This document shows positions 39,998 to 49,351 of a DNA stretch of 64,000 bases, in pieces (position 1 is the stretch's first letter; each line of letters opens with the position of its first letter). Source of the DNA: Marinospirillum celere (GTDB lineage: Bacteria; Pseudomonadota; Gammaproteobacteria; Pseudomonadales; Halomonadaceae); NCBI RefSeq assembly GCF_900112235.1, contig NZ_FOLH01000001.1, positions 186,001 to 250,000 of the forward strand. Direction: 5' to 3'. The translations under genes were made by a program, and so were the position numbers. Below the pieces are notes generated by a model, which saw only the letters and a program-made list of their open reading frames with translations, did not search any database and was not told the DNA's origin.

Positions 39998-41449
39998 ATG
40001 ACCACGATTCAGAAAAGCATCCAGCGCCTTGCAGGCAAGCGTACCAAAAAGAAAAAGCTGAAGGATAATCCGCCTGAGAAAATAAACGGCACTACTGGCC
40101 TGATGACATGGGGTCAGGAGGCCGCAGCGGCGACTGGCGGCGGGTCGTCACAACAGGAAACAGGGCTATCTGGAATTTACATGATGCAGATTCAGCCGGA
40201 TATTGACAGGCCGACAAGCTGTTTTAGTGGTGATCTGCCCCCCGCCAGCTATACTCCGAAGTTCAGGGTTTTAGGGGACGTGAAAAAACCGAAGTGGTGT
40301 GAAGTATTCGCTTTGGCAAGCCCGGCATCAGTGCCTTCGTATGATCGCATTATTTATACTTTACGTGGAAGAGATGAAGCAGATTACAGCCCTTATCCAT
40401 TCATGGAGCGAACAACTAGCTACACAATATCTAGGGGCAGGGTTTATGAAGATATGGCCGTGCCAGCGGCTGCTGGCTTTTACGTCATGAATAATGGAAT
40501 CAGATCAGGAATTAGGAATATCAACTCAGATTTTATAACAGCAACAGGTGCTTTGTCAGATCAAGGAGGGGTTGTAAAGCACATCAAAATAGCATCCAGT
40601 CCTATAAATTTTGGTGCTCACGACACGGTTGAGCGCATATGGGATCCAGACCCGAGAAACCATTCTTTCATTGGAAGCTGGGGTGGCTCCGGCACTATTT
40701 CAAGAAATTTTGAAGTAGAGATTGAAGATAAGAATAATACTATAAAGTTTCAATATCAAGCTGAGTATGATGTTAGTGAAAGTCGTGTGATTGATTATGA
40801 CTATGATAGAGGCATTACAAGATACATGGCAATCACAAATAGGGCGCCATTTTTAATTGGGACAAGAGGTGGAAGTAGCTTAGATTATGATTGGCAGCCA
40901 TCATTTACATCAAGTTTTTCGGCTTCCAAAAATTTAATACAAATTAACAACGAAACATTCGATTTGAGTGGATATGGAGTAATAATTGCATCAAGACTTA
41001 TAAATCAATTTCCCCTGGCTTTGTCTGGTCCTCAATATTACAGATTATCCCTAGATAGGATCATGACTCTTGTGTTTCCTACATTGAGTTACAGTGGTTA
41101 CATTAGTTATGTGAACGCGCCTGTGATCGACTATTACGAAAGAGAAGGGTCAATCAGCAACATTCCTAATCCCGATTGGGCCAGGGAGTCTGTACCACGA
41201 AATCTTTGGTACTCTAGCATGTTTCATCCAGAGCCACCGCCAAGTGAACAATTGATGGAAATCTGTGATGCTAGGTGGTCGGCTTTTTCAGTTCAGCAGA
41301 CAGATGATGGATGGATACCTGTAGCCACGCCTGTACACATAATTGATAAAAGTGTTGAGGTAATCTGGAGTCGTTCTGAGCCTGATTACCGCGACCGAAA
41401 CGCAATACGATCTAGGCATAAAGACCTGGTGACTGGCCAGCTTTTCTGA
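39998..41449 (+). CDS. Terminal tail fibre-like protein
   Basis: A 483-residue protein with the shared N-terminal module (MTTIQKSIQRLA ... INGTTGLMTWGQE) followed by a unique, A+T-richer region with many aromatic residues and short strands. The last structural gene of the prophage, where host-specificity proteins usually lie. Changing base composition inside the gene suggests that the distal part was exchanged. Confidence 0.55.
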   Translation: MTTIQKSIQRLAGKRTKKKKLKDNPPEKINGTTGLMTWGQEAAAATGGGSSQQETGLSGIYMMQIQPDIDRPTSCFSGDLPPASYTPKFRVLGDVKKPKWCEVFALASPASVPSYDRIIYTLRGRDEADYSPYPFMERTTSYTISRGRVYEDMAVPAAAGFYVMNNGIRSGIRNINSDFITATGALSDQGGVVKHIKIASSPINFGAHDTVERIWDPDPRNHSFIGSWGGSGTISRNFEVEIEDKNNTIKFQYQAEYDVSESRVIDYDYDRGITRYMAITNRAPFLIGTRGGSSLDYDWQPSFTSSFSASKNLIQINNETFDLSGYGVIIASRLINQFPLALSGPQYYRLSLDRIMTLVFPTLSYSGYISYVNAPVIDYYEREGSISNIPNPDWARESVPRNLWYSSMFHPEPPPSEQLMEICDARWSAFSVQQTDDGWIPVATPVHIIDKSVEVIWSRSEPDYRDRNAIRSRHKDLVTGQLF

Positions 41450-41520
41450 TTGGGGCTCTGGTGTTTAACCGGAATTCAGAAACCTACCGCTTTTTTGGGT
41501 GGCTTGGTGGATGGGTAAAA

Positions 41521-41550
41521 CAAAAAAGCGCCCCGCAGGGCGCTTGATTA
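41521..41550. terminator. Terminator at the end of the late operon
   Basis: A perfect AAGCGCCC/GGGCGCTT stem with a four-base loop and an A-run on the left; TTGATT on the right. It may stop transcription from both sides of the prophage end. Confidence 0.65.
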
Positions 41551-41778
41551 CTGTATTCTTGGTGGAGGGCCAGAAATTATAACCTTAAATATTTCTGGCT
41601 TTCTTGGGCTGGGGAGCATGGCAAGGTTTTAGTCAGCTATAGCAGCTGTAGTAGTGTGCTAGAATTGTGATATTAGGTGATGCACAAAATGTAAAATCAA
41701 GGCTTTGCATAGACAATTATCACAGTGCAGGAGGCGCAAGTCATTGAATGTAAAGTCTTTTTATTGCAGTGCATCTGT
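41551..41778. other. Non-coding attR-proximal stretch
   Basis: About 230 bases between the late terminator and the tRNA fragment. I see no convincing gene. It is A+T-rich and includes short direct and inverted segments that could be integrase arm-type sites next to att. Confidence 0.4.
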
Positions 41779-41831
41779 TTTAGGTTCTGGTGCCGTAAGG
41801 TGTGAGAGTTCGAGTCTCTCCGTCCGCACCA
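41779..41831 (+). other. attR: 3' fragment of a tRNA-Leu gene
   Basis: The sequence from the anticodon loop (TTTAGG) through the variable arm, the T arm (GTTCGAGTC) and the CCA end matches the 3' 53 bases of a tRNA-Leu (UAG-type) gene. No 5' half is present: the bases to the left do not continue the anticodon stem. This is what remains when a prophage integrates in a tRNA gene; the complete gene should lie at the left end. Confidence 0.85.
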
Positions 41832-41852
41832 TCTTTTTTATCAATTATTCCC

Positions 41853-42527
41853 ATGAATTCATCTTCCTGCCCTCTTTGTCTGCAGGATTCATCCAGCCTT
41901 TGGCACACTGAAACCCGCAATCCCCTGGTGGGTCGTGAGTATTGGCTTTGTAGCCACTGTGATCTGGTTTATGTGCCCGCCGCTTTTCATCTGCCGCCTG
42001 TTGCTGAGCAAGCAATTTATCTTCAGCATGAAAATAATCCCGAAGACTCAGGTTATCGTGGCTTCCTGAATCAGTTGTTGACGCCTCTTCTTCCCTTTCT
42101 TCAAGCACTTGAAAAAGAACGTGGATCTTCCCTGACCGGGTTGGATTTTGGCTCGGGACCTGGACCGACTTTGGCATTAATGCTGGAAGAAGCAGGTTTT
42201 ACCTGCCTGAATTATGACCCTTATTTTGCCAAGTATCCTGAGCGCCTGGCGCAGCAATATGACTTTATTGTGAGTACCGAGGTCTTTGAGCATCTGGCCC
42301 GACCGGCAGAAGTTATGGAGCAATTGAACGCCTGCCTCAACCCCGGTGGTTATCTGGGTATCATGACCCAGCGCCCAAGAAATTTGGAAGCGTTTAGTCG
42401 CTGGCACTATTTGATGGACCCAACCCATATCACCTTCTACAGCGAAGATTGTTTTCAGTGGCTCGCCAGTCACTGGCATTTTCATAGAGTTTACCTAGGA
42501 AAATCAACTATCCTGTTACGTAAGTAA
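41853..42527 (+). CDS. Class I SAM-dependent methyltransferase with zinc ribbon
   Basis: I start at ATG 41853, beyond the tRNA end. An N-terminal zinc ribbon (CPLC ... CSHC) is followed by a SAM-binding motif LDFGSGPGPTLALMLEEAG, then FIVSTEVFEHLARP and LNPGGYLGIMTQRP, typical of Methyltransf_11/12-like enzymes. The substrate is unknown. The first chromosomal gene after the prophage; its original upstream region has been displaced by the insertion. Confidence 0.75.
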   Translation: MNSSSCPLCLQDSSSLWHTETRNPLVGREYWLCSHCDLVYVPAAFHLPPVAEQAIYLQHENNPEDSGYRGFLNQLLTPLLPFLQALEKERGSSLTGLDFGSGPGPTLALMLEEAGFTCLNYDPYFAKYPERLAQQYDFIVSTEVFEHLARPAEVMEQLNACLNPGGYLGIMTQRPRNLEAFSRWHYLMDPTHITFYSEDCFQWLASHWHFHRVYLGKSTILLRK

Positions 42528-42594
42528 TCTTGTGTGCAAATGATGTCTTCTGTATTCTTTTGCGTCTGCTATTTTCAGCCTGTGGCCTAAGTGC

Positions 42595-45366
42595 ATGTTC
42601 TCTTTACGGGTTTTTGCCCCTTTTCTTTTTTTAGCAATTGCATCAGTTTTAGCACTGGTCTTTGGCTTGATCTTGGTAGGGCACACTAGTGATCAACGGG
42701 CTCGTGAGAGCCTGCAACAGCATTTTCAATATGCTTTGAATGACCAGCAGCGGCGTCTTGAAAAAGATGCTGGACAGCTGGCGCTCTTGGCCAGGCACCT
42801 TAATAGGAGCGCCTTTGTTGAACTTTTGTCAGAACACTTGGGACACAAGTGCCTGTTGTTTGATCCGGCAAATTCAATGGCTGAAATCTTCTGTGGTGAA
42901 GAGCAGATCCTGCCTGCAGCTCTTTATGAGCAGCTACTGCAGCAGTCAGTGGAACAGGGGCTGGTGCGGGCCGAGCAACGCTTATACTTTTTTCAACTTA
43001 TGGAAGCTGCTGGCGAGCAACTGGTTTTGCTGGAACCTTTATCGCGGCAACTGCTAGAAAACTGGCAAGAGAGTCATCAGCTACCGGCAATTAATCTAAG
43101 CTTCCGGGGAATCACTGTCAGTGGTCATGACCTCTTTGTTCTGGAAGGAACCGAAGGGCAACCTTTGGGTTATTTGCGCTACCCCTTACCTCGTCCAGGG
43201 CAACAGCTGGTAAGTTCAAGTCTTTTTCCAGCAATGCTGATCCTGCTGTTGATATTGAATCTGGGATTTTTTGCTACCTACCAACTCTCCAAACTTGTTC
43301 GTGGGCGCGAACGCAGTGAACGACGTCTTCGCCAGGTTATCGATCTGGCACCACAAATGATTTATGCCCGAGATCGGGAAGGCCGCTTTGTACTGACTAA
43401 CAAAGCGGCAGCAGACTTTTTTAATACCAAACCACAACATATGCAGGGAAGCAATCTGGCTGAACTAACCGGTGATAATCAAGCTTTTGAACAGCAGTTG
43501 CGTCAGGAAAGAGCGCTTTTATCCTCGGGTGAAAGCATCTATATGAAAGAGGAGCTGATTCCTGGAATGGGGCAGGAAGCGCCCAGGATTTGGGAAACCA
43601 GTAAGTTGCAATTTACTGACCTTGACGGCAAGCCGGTCATTTTGAGTATTTCTCAGGATGTCAGTACGCAAAGGGAGCAGCAACAGCAGCTCCAGTTGCT
43701 ATCCAGTGCCTTGGAGCATAGTGGTAGTGCGATCCTGGTTTGTGATGCACAAGGCCTGATCCGCTATTCCAATACCCGCTTGTGTCAGCTGCTGGGACGC
43801 CAACAGCAAGAGCTCATCAACATGGATCTGGATGTATTGCTGAAGGGTAGTGTCAGTCGTCATCAGCGCCATCAACTCATCAAAGGGATACGTGAGACGG
43901 ATCAATGGCGGGGTGAGCTGCAATTTAAAATCAGTGCCCAGCGGCACTATTGGATGATGGTTTCGCTATCGCCTCTGGAACTTAAAAATCAGTCAGAAGT
44001 GTTTTATGTGCTGGTTGCTGAAGATATAACGGCGCTTAAGCAGACGCACCAAAAAATGGAGCAGCTGGCACTCTACGACACTCTTACCGGCCTTGAAAAC
44101 CGTCGTCTTTTCAAACAGCGACTGCATAAGGCAATCAAGCTGTCCAAGCGTCAAACGACTGTGACTGCCCTGCTTTATCTGGATTTGGATCACTTTAAAC
44201 GTATCAATGACACCCTGGGCCATGATTCTGGTGATCAGCTTTTGATTACAGTCGCAGAGCGCTTGCGCACTTGTGTTAGAGAGTCAGATAGTATTGCCCG
44301 CTTGGGTGGCGATGAATTCACGCTACTGGTCCATGATCTTCAAAACCCTGATGCTGCAGCGGCGGTGGCACGCAAAGTGATTCAACAACTCAGCCAGCCC
44401 CTGCATTTGGGTAATAAAAGCGTCATAGTCACTACCTCCGTTGGTATTGCTTTGGCACCAACGGATAGCACCAGCCCGACAGAATTAATGAAAAATGCGG
44501 ATTTAGCGATGTATCGCGCCAAGAGTCAGGGCCGCAATACTTATCAATTTTTTAGTCAGGAAATGAATGCGCAGGCAACGCGTTTGCTGGAAGTTGAAAC
44601 AGAATTAAGAACAGCCTTGGTCGAGAAAAGCTTTGAAGTCTACTACCAGCCCCAGGTCAATTTACCGATTGCTAAGGTGGTGGGTTTTGAAGCCCTGGTT
44701 CGCTGGAAACATCCAGAAAGAGGCATGATTTCACCAGCGGAATTTATTCCTATAGCTGAAGAAACCGGGTTGATTGTTGAATTGGGCCGTCAGGTGCTGG
44801 AGCAGGCTTGCCAGGACTTGGTTTGGCTGAATCAGCGGTTGGATTATCGTTGCTATGTTGCCGTTAACCTTTCGCCCCGGCAGCTTAAAGATCCTGATTT
44901 ACCCGCTTATTTGGATAACCTCTTGAGTCGCTATGACTTACCACCCCAGTATTTGGAGCTGGAGATTACTGAAAGCACCCTAATGGATCAGATGGATTTG
45001 TCCTTGCCGATCTTGCACGCTATTGAGCAACTGGGCATTAGTTTGTCGATTGATGACTTTGGCACCGGCTATTCGTCACTCAGCTATTTGAAGCAATTGC
45101 CTGTCCATTCATTAAAGATAGATCGTTCTTTTGTTCGGGATATACCGGGTGATCGGGATGACATGGCAATAATATCAGCTGTTAGTGCCATGGCAGCCAA
45201 GCTGAACCTGGAGGTGGTCGCTGAGGGTGTGGAAGAACGTGAACAGTTGATGTTTCTCAAAGAGACAGGCTGTCATTTGGTTCAGGGTTATTATTTCAGC
45301 CCGCCGCTTCCCAGAGATAAGGTGCTGGCAACTTGTGAGCGTATTCGAGAAAAGCTGAAATTCTGA
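42595..45366 (+). CDS. Membrane diguanylate cyclase/phosphodiesterase (PAS-GGDEF-EAL)
   Basis: A 923-residue protein. Two transmembrane segments (about 7-29 and 208-230) enclose a periplasmic sensor region. Two PAS-like domains follow (about 245-365 and 370-490). The GGDEF domain has an intact RLGGDEF (near 572), and the EAL domain an intact EALVRW (near 698) with DDFGTGYSSL. Both active motifs are complete, so it could make or break c-di-GMP, although in many such proteins one activity dominates. Confidence 0.9.
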   Translation: MFSLRVFAPFLFLAIASVLALVFGLILVGHTSDQRARESLQQHFQYALNDQQRRLEKDAGQLALLARHLNRSAFVELLSEHLGHKCLLFDPANSMAEIFCGEEQILPAALYEQLLQQSVEQGLVRAEQRLYFFQLMEAAGEQLVLLEPLSRQLLENWQESHQLPAINLSFRGITVSGHDLFVLEGTEGQPLGYLRYPLPRPGQQLVSSSLFPAMLILLLILNLGFFATYQLSKLVRGRERSERRLRQVIDLAPQMIYARDREGRFVLTNKAAADFFNTKPQHMQGSNLAELTGDNQAFEQQLRQERALLSSGESIYMKEELIPGMGQEAPRIWETSKLQFTDLDGKPVILSISQDVSTQREQQQQLQLLSSALEHSGSAILVCDAQGLIRYSNTRLCQLLGRQQQELINMDLDVLLKGSVSRHQRHQLIKGIRETDQWRGELQFKISAQRHYWMMVSLSPLELKNQSEVFYVLVAEDITALKQTHQKMEQLALYDTLTGLENRRLFKQRLHKAIKLSKRQTTVTALLYLDLDHFKRINDTLGHDSGDQLLITVAERLRTCVRESDSIARLGGDEFTLLVHDLQNPDAAAAVARKVIQQLSQPLHLGNKSVIVTTSVGIALAPTDSTSPTELMKNADLAMYRAKSQGRNTYQFFSQEMNAQATRLLEVETELRTALVEKSFEVYYQPQVNLPIAKVVGFEALVRWKHPERGMISPAEFIPIAEETGLIVELGRQVLEQACQDLVWLNQRLDYRCYVAVNLSPRQLKDPDLPAYLDNLLSRYDLPPQYLELEITESTLMDQMDLSLPILHAIEQLGISLSIDDFGTGYSSLSYLKQLPVHSLKIDRSFVRDIPGDRDDMAIISAVSAMAAKLNLEVVAEGVEEREQLMFLKETGCHLVQGYYFSPPLPRDKVLATCERIREKLKF

Positions 45367-45369
45367 ATA

Positions 45370-45402
45370 AAAAAGCCCCTGATATTTCAGGGGCTTTCGT
45401 TT
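45370..45402. terminator. Bidirectional terminator
   Basis: A stem AAAGCCCCTGA/TCAGGGGCTTT between the convergent GGDEF/EAL and acyl-CoA dehydrogenase genes, with A-rich and T-rich flanks. Confidence 0.8.
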
Positions 45403-45418
45403 TACAGCTCAGGAAGGT

Positions 45419-47212
45419 TTACTCAACGTAAAAGGCTTCTTCTTCCAAAGTCATGAGTACTTCTGAGCCAGCCAGGATTTGTTGCTCCAGGGCCAGCGTA
45501 CGGGGCAGGATACGCTTCAAATAGTGGTTACCTACCTGAATTTTTGCTGCATAGAAGCCCGAAGAGTCGGCATCAGCCTTTTCCTGTGCCAGCTTGACCA
45601 TCCGCGCCCACATGTAGGCATAGGCGACCAAACCAAAGAGGTTGAGGTAGTCGACTGCCGCTGCACCGATTTCTTCAGGGTTTTCTGAGCCCGCTTTTAT
45701 CACCGCCTCAGTTACATTTTCCAGACGCTTGAGTTCAGCTTCCAGAGTTTCTGCCCAGGGTGCCATATTGGCACTGGTGCATTCAGCCAAGAATTCACGA
45801 ACATCTTTGGTAAAGATATTCAGGAACTCACCTTTGTTGGCGAAAACCTTACGGCCCATTAGGTCCATCGCCTGAATACCATTGGTGCCTTCATAAATCT
45901 GTGCAATACGGGCATCACGAACATATTGTTCGGCACCCCACTCGGTGCAGTAGCCGCTACCGCCATAAATCTGCTGGGCCTCGACGGTGGCATCAAAACC
46001 GCGATCAGTGATGAAGGCTTTGGCCACAGGTGTCAGCAGAGCAACCAGATCGGCGGCATGCTTACGGGTGGTGTCATCTTCATGATATTTACTGATATCC
46101 AGTTGCATGCCTACATAGGATGCAAAGGCGCGGCTGCCTTCATTGAAAGCACGAACATTCAAGGCCATGCGACGCACATCAGGGTGGACAAGAATGGGGT
46201 CAGCTGGCTTTTCAGGGTTTTTGGGGCCAGTCGGTGCGCGGGATTGCAGACGCTCTTTGGCAAAATCCATGGCACTTTGATAAGCCACTTCACCCAAGCC
46301 CAAGCCTTGAATGCCGATGGATAGGCGCTCATAGTTCATCATGGTGAACATGGCAGCCAGGCCACGATGGGGTTCGCCAATCATGATGCCTTCAGCACCA
46401 TCAAAGTTAATGACGCAGGTTGCCGAGCCCTTAATGCCCATTTTGTGCTCAATAGCGCCGCAATTCACCTGGTTGGCTTCACCTGGGCTGTTGTCTTCAT
46501 TGATTTTAAGCTTGGGAACCAAGAAGAGGGAAATACCCTTGGTGCCGGGAGGTGCGTCAGGTAATTTGGCAAGTACCAGATGAATAATATTTTCCGCCAG
46601 GTCGTGCTCGCCACCAGTAATCCAGATTTTGTTACCACTGATCGTATAGGTGCCATCACCCTTGGGTTCAGCTTTGGTACGAATCAAGCCCAGGTCAGTC
46701 CCTGAGTGAGGCTCAGTCAAACACATGGTGCCGATCCAGCGGCCTTCATACATGGGTGGCAGGTATTTTTCTTTAATCTCATCACTGGCGTGGGAATCCA
46801 GTAACAGGGTGGCGCCATTATTAAGTGCTGGATAAAGAGTAAAGGCGGCATTGGAGGCATAGAGCATTTCTTCAAACAGCACGGTCAGCATCTTGGGCAT
46901 GCCCTGGCCGCCATATTCAGGATTGCCGCCCAGGCCCATCCACCCGCCTTCAGAAAGGGCTTGGTAGGCTTCTTTGAAGCCTTTGGGCGTGAATACCTGG
47001 CCTTTCTCGAAACGACAACCTTCAGCATCACCTGACAGATTCAGTGGGAAGAGTTCATGTTCGGTGAGCTTGGCGCCTTCCTCAAGAATGGCCTCGGCCA
47101 AATCGGGAGTCACTTCCTGAGTGGCTTCCATAGAAGCCCAAAGCTTGTCGGCTTCAAAAACCTCGTTCAATACAAACTGCATATCACGCAGGGGAGCCTT
47201 ATATTTTGCCAT
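45419..47212 (-). CDS. Acyl-CoA dehydrogenase
   Basis: The start is ATG 47212 (GAGGTAA upstream); 597 residues. It has the acyl-CoA dehydrogenase core with TMCLTEPHSGTDLG, KIWITGGEHD and YGGSGYCTEWGAEQYVRDARI, and the extended C-terminal domain of the ~600-residue family that includes DmdC-like enzymes. FAD-dependent alpha,beta-desaturation of acyl-CoA is expected. A paralogue lies directly upstream. Confidence 0.85.
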   Translation of the reverse strand: MAKYKAPLRDMQFVLNEVFEADKLWASMEATQEVTPDLAEAILEEGAKLTEHELFPLNLSGDAEGCRFEKGQVFTPKGFKEAYQALSEGGWMGLGGNPEYGGQGMPKMLTVLFEEMLYASNAAFTLYPALNNGATLLLDSHASDEIKEKYLPPMYEGRWIGTMCLTEPHSGTDLGLIRTKAEPKGDGTYTISGNKIWITGGEHDLAENIIHLVLAKLPDAPPGTKGISLFLVPKLKINEDNSPGEANQVNCGAIEHKMGIKGSATCVINFDGAEGIMIGEPHRGLAAMFTMMNYERLSIGIQGLGLGEVAYQSAMDFAKERLQSRAPTGPKNPEKPADPILVHPDVRRMALNVRAFNEGSRAFASYVGMQLDISKYHEDDTTRKHAADLVALLTPVAKAFITDRGFDATVEAQQIYGGSGYCTEWGAEQYVRDARIAQIYEGTNGIQAMDLMGRKVFANKGEFLNIFTKDVREFLAECTSANMAPWAETLEAELKRLENVTEAVIKAGSENPEEIGAAAVDYLNLFGLVAYAYMWARMVKLAQEKADADSSGFYAAKIQVGNHYLKRILPRTLALEQQILAGSEVLMTLEEEAFYVE

Positions 47213-47421
47213 GGGGTTACCTCTATCCGGGTTCAAGTTAAGTCGTTGATACAGCAAAGCTTACCTGCTTTGTTGCACAGCACAAGGAATCTTTGTGACC
47301 TGCAGGTCTCAGATTAGCAGTTAAACACAATCACGTTAAGAAAATGTGGTTTTTGTGAAAATACTATAAAAAAGGGCGACACTAGGCCGCCCAAATACTC
47401 CTCTTACCCTAAAGAGAACTT

Positions 47422-49227
47422 TTACACCTCAAAGCACAAGCCAAATGCACTTTCATCCATGGCCAGCAGGCTATCCGCACCGGCAGTCATGGCTGCTGCG
47501 TGGGCGCGAGTACGTGGCAGCAGACGTGCATAGTAGAAACGCGCTGTGTCCAGCTTGGCTTGATAGTAAGCTTGCTCATCAGTACCTTCGGCCAGTTTCT
47601 TCTGAGCAATTTCTGCCATTTGCGCCCAGAAGTAGGCCAGAATCACATAGCCGGAATACATGGTGTAATCAACGGCAGCAGCACCAACCTCATCACGATT
47701 CTGCATAGCATTCATGCCAATTTTCATGGTCAGCTCGCCCCACTCTTTATTGAGTTCAGAAAGAGGCTTGGCAAATTCATGCATGTTTTCTTGCTGACTG
47801 GTTGTCTGGCAGTATTTGTGAATCTGCTTGGTGAACTTCTTCAAGGTCTCACCTTGATTCATCAACACCTTACGTCCCAGCAGATCCAGTGCCTGGATAC
47901 CTGTGGTGCCTTCATAGAGGCGAGTAATACGGGCATCACGGACAAACTGCTCCATGCCCCATTCCTGAATAAAGCCATGACCACCAAAGATTTGCAGGCC
48001 TTCGTTGGTTGCTTCAAAGCCAACTTCAGTCAAGAAGGCTTTAACCACAGGTGTTAGCAGACCAAGAATTTCATCAGCTTCTTTACTGGCTTCATCGCTG
48101 CCATGCTCAACCTTGTCAACCAGCTGGGCAGTGTAAAGAATCAGTGCCCGTCCACCTTCACTGAAGGCTTTTTGGGTCAGCAGCATGCGGCGTACGTCTG
48201 GGTGGACGATAATCGGGTCAGCGGCTTTTTCAGGGGCTTTAGGGCCGGAAAGGGCACGCATTTGCAGACGATCACGAGCATAAGCCAAAGAGTTTTGGTA
48301 AGACGCTTCGATCAAGCCCTGGCCTTGAATACCCACGCCAATACGGGCGGCGTTCATCATGGTAAACATGGCTGCCAGGCCCTTGTTGGGCTGACCAACC
48401 ATCCAACCTGTTGCACTGTCAAAGTTCATGACGCAGGTTGAGTTACCATGAATACCCATTTTGTGCTCCAAAGAGCCGCAGCTAACGCCATTGCGCTCAC
48501 CGGCTTCACCCTGTGCATCGGGCAGGAACTTGGGTACGACAAATAGGGAAATGCCTTTGCTGCCAGCAGGTGCATCAGGTAGCTTGGCCAGCACCAGGTG
48601 AACAATGTTGTCAGACATTTCATGCTCACCAGCGGAAATAAAGATTTTGGTGCCGCTGACTTTAAAGCTGCCATCAGCTTCTGGAAGCGCTTTGGTTTTG
48701 ATCAAGCCCAAATCAGTGCCGCAATGAGGCTCAGTCAAACACATGGTGCCTGTCCAGGTGCCTTCAATCAGCTTGGTCAGGTAGGTTTGTTTGAGTTCGT
48801 CAGTACCGTGGTGCTCCAGAGCGCTCATAGCACCATGGGACAGACCGGGATACATGCCCCAAGCCAGGTTGGAGGAGCAGATCATTTCATTCAGTACCAT
48901 GCCCAAAGAGTGGGGCAGGCCTTGGCCGCCAAATTCGGGGTTTTGAGCCATTGAAGGCCAGCCGCCTTCTACGTACTGCTGGTAGGCTTCAGTAAAGCCT
49001 TCGGGTACGGTGACCTTGCCATCTTCCAGCTTGCAGCCTTGCTGGTCGCCAGGCTGATTCAGAGGAGTCAGTACATTTTCTGCAAACTTGGCGCCTTCCT
49101 CAAGAATGGCATCAACCACTTCAACAGCTTCTTCACCGCCGGGCAGAGCCTTGTAGTGCTCTTCATAGCCAAGCAGCTCGTTCATGACAAAACGGATATC
49201 GCGTAAGGGGGCTTTATAGGTGGGCAT
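47422..49227 (-). CDS. Acyl-CoA dehydrogenase, paralogue
   Basis: A 601-residue paralogue of the downstream gene, with the same landmarks (CLTEPHCGTDLGLIKTKA, KIFISAGEHEMSDN, FGGHGFIQEWGMEQFVRDARI). The two probably act on acyl-CoA of different chain length in beta-oxidation. A PsrA-type palindrome (49273-49290) lies 45 bases upstream of the ATG, suggesting induction by fatty acids. Confidence 0.85.
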   Translation of the reverse strand: MPTYKAPLRDIRFVMNELLGYEEHYKALPGGEEAVEVVDAILEEGAKFAENVLTPLNQPGDQQGCKLEDGKVTVPEGFTEAYQQYVEGGWPSMAQNPEFGGQGLPHSLGMVLNEMICSSNLAWGMYPGLSHGAMSALEHHGTDELKQTYLTKLIEGTWTGTMCLTEPHCGTDLGLIKTKALPEADGSFKVSGTKIFISAGEHEMSDNIVHLVLAKLPDAPAGSKGISLFVVPKFLPDAQGEAGERNGVSCGSLEHKMGIHGNSTCVMNFDSATGWMVGQPNKGLAAMFTMMNAARIGVGIQGQGLIEASYQNSLAYARDRLQMRALSGPKAPEKAADPIIVHPDVRRMLLTQKAFSEGGRALILYTAQLVDKVEHGSDEASKEADEILGLLTPVVKAFLTEVGFEATNEGLQIFGGHGFIQEWGMEQFVRDARITRLYEGTTGIQALDLLGRKVLMNQGETLKKFTKQIHKYCQTTSQQENMHEFAKPLSELNKEWGELTMKIGMNAMQNRDEVGAAAVDYTMYSGYVILAYFWAQMAEIAQKKLAEGTDEQAYYQAKLDTARFYYARLLPRTRAHAAAMTAGADSLLAMDESAFGLCFEV

Positions 49228-49272
49228 AGTCTTCTACTCCGTACCGCTTTTTGTTGGTGTGCGAACTTGTTG

Positions 49273-49290
49273 TTCAAACGTATGTTTGAA
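49273..49290. promoter_or_regulatory. PsrA-like operator
   Basis: The palindrome TTCAAACGTATGTTTGAA fits the consensus (G/C)AAAC-N2-4-GTTT(G/C) of the TetR-type fatty acid regulator PsrA. It is placed in the promoter region of the acyl-CoA dehydrogenase genes. Confidence 0.7.
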
Positions 49291-49351
49291 ACTTAAGCCA
49301 TAGTTTGATGGGTGTCAAGAAACGCGATGGAATTTTTTTATTGGGCTCGTC

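Noticed and set aside
41779-41831. A functional tRNA gene
   Set aside because: The acceptor 5' strand, D arm and left half of the anticodon stem are absent; it is only the 3' part left by integration.
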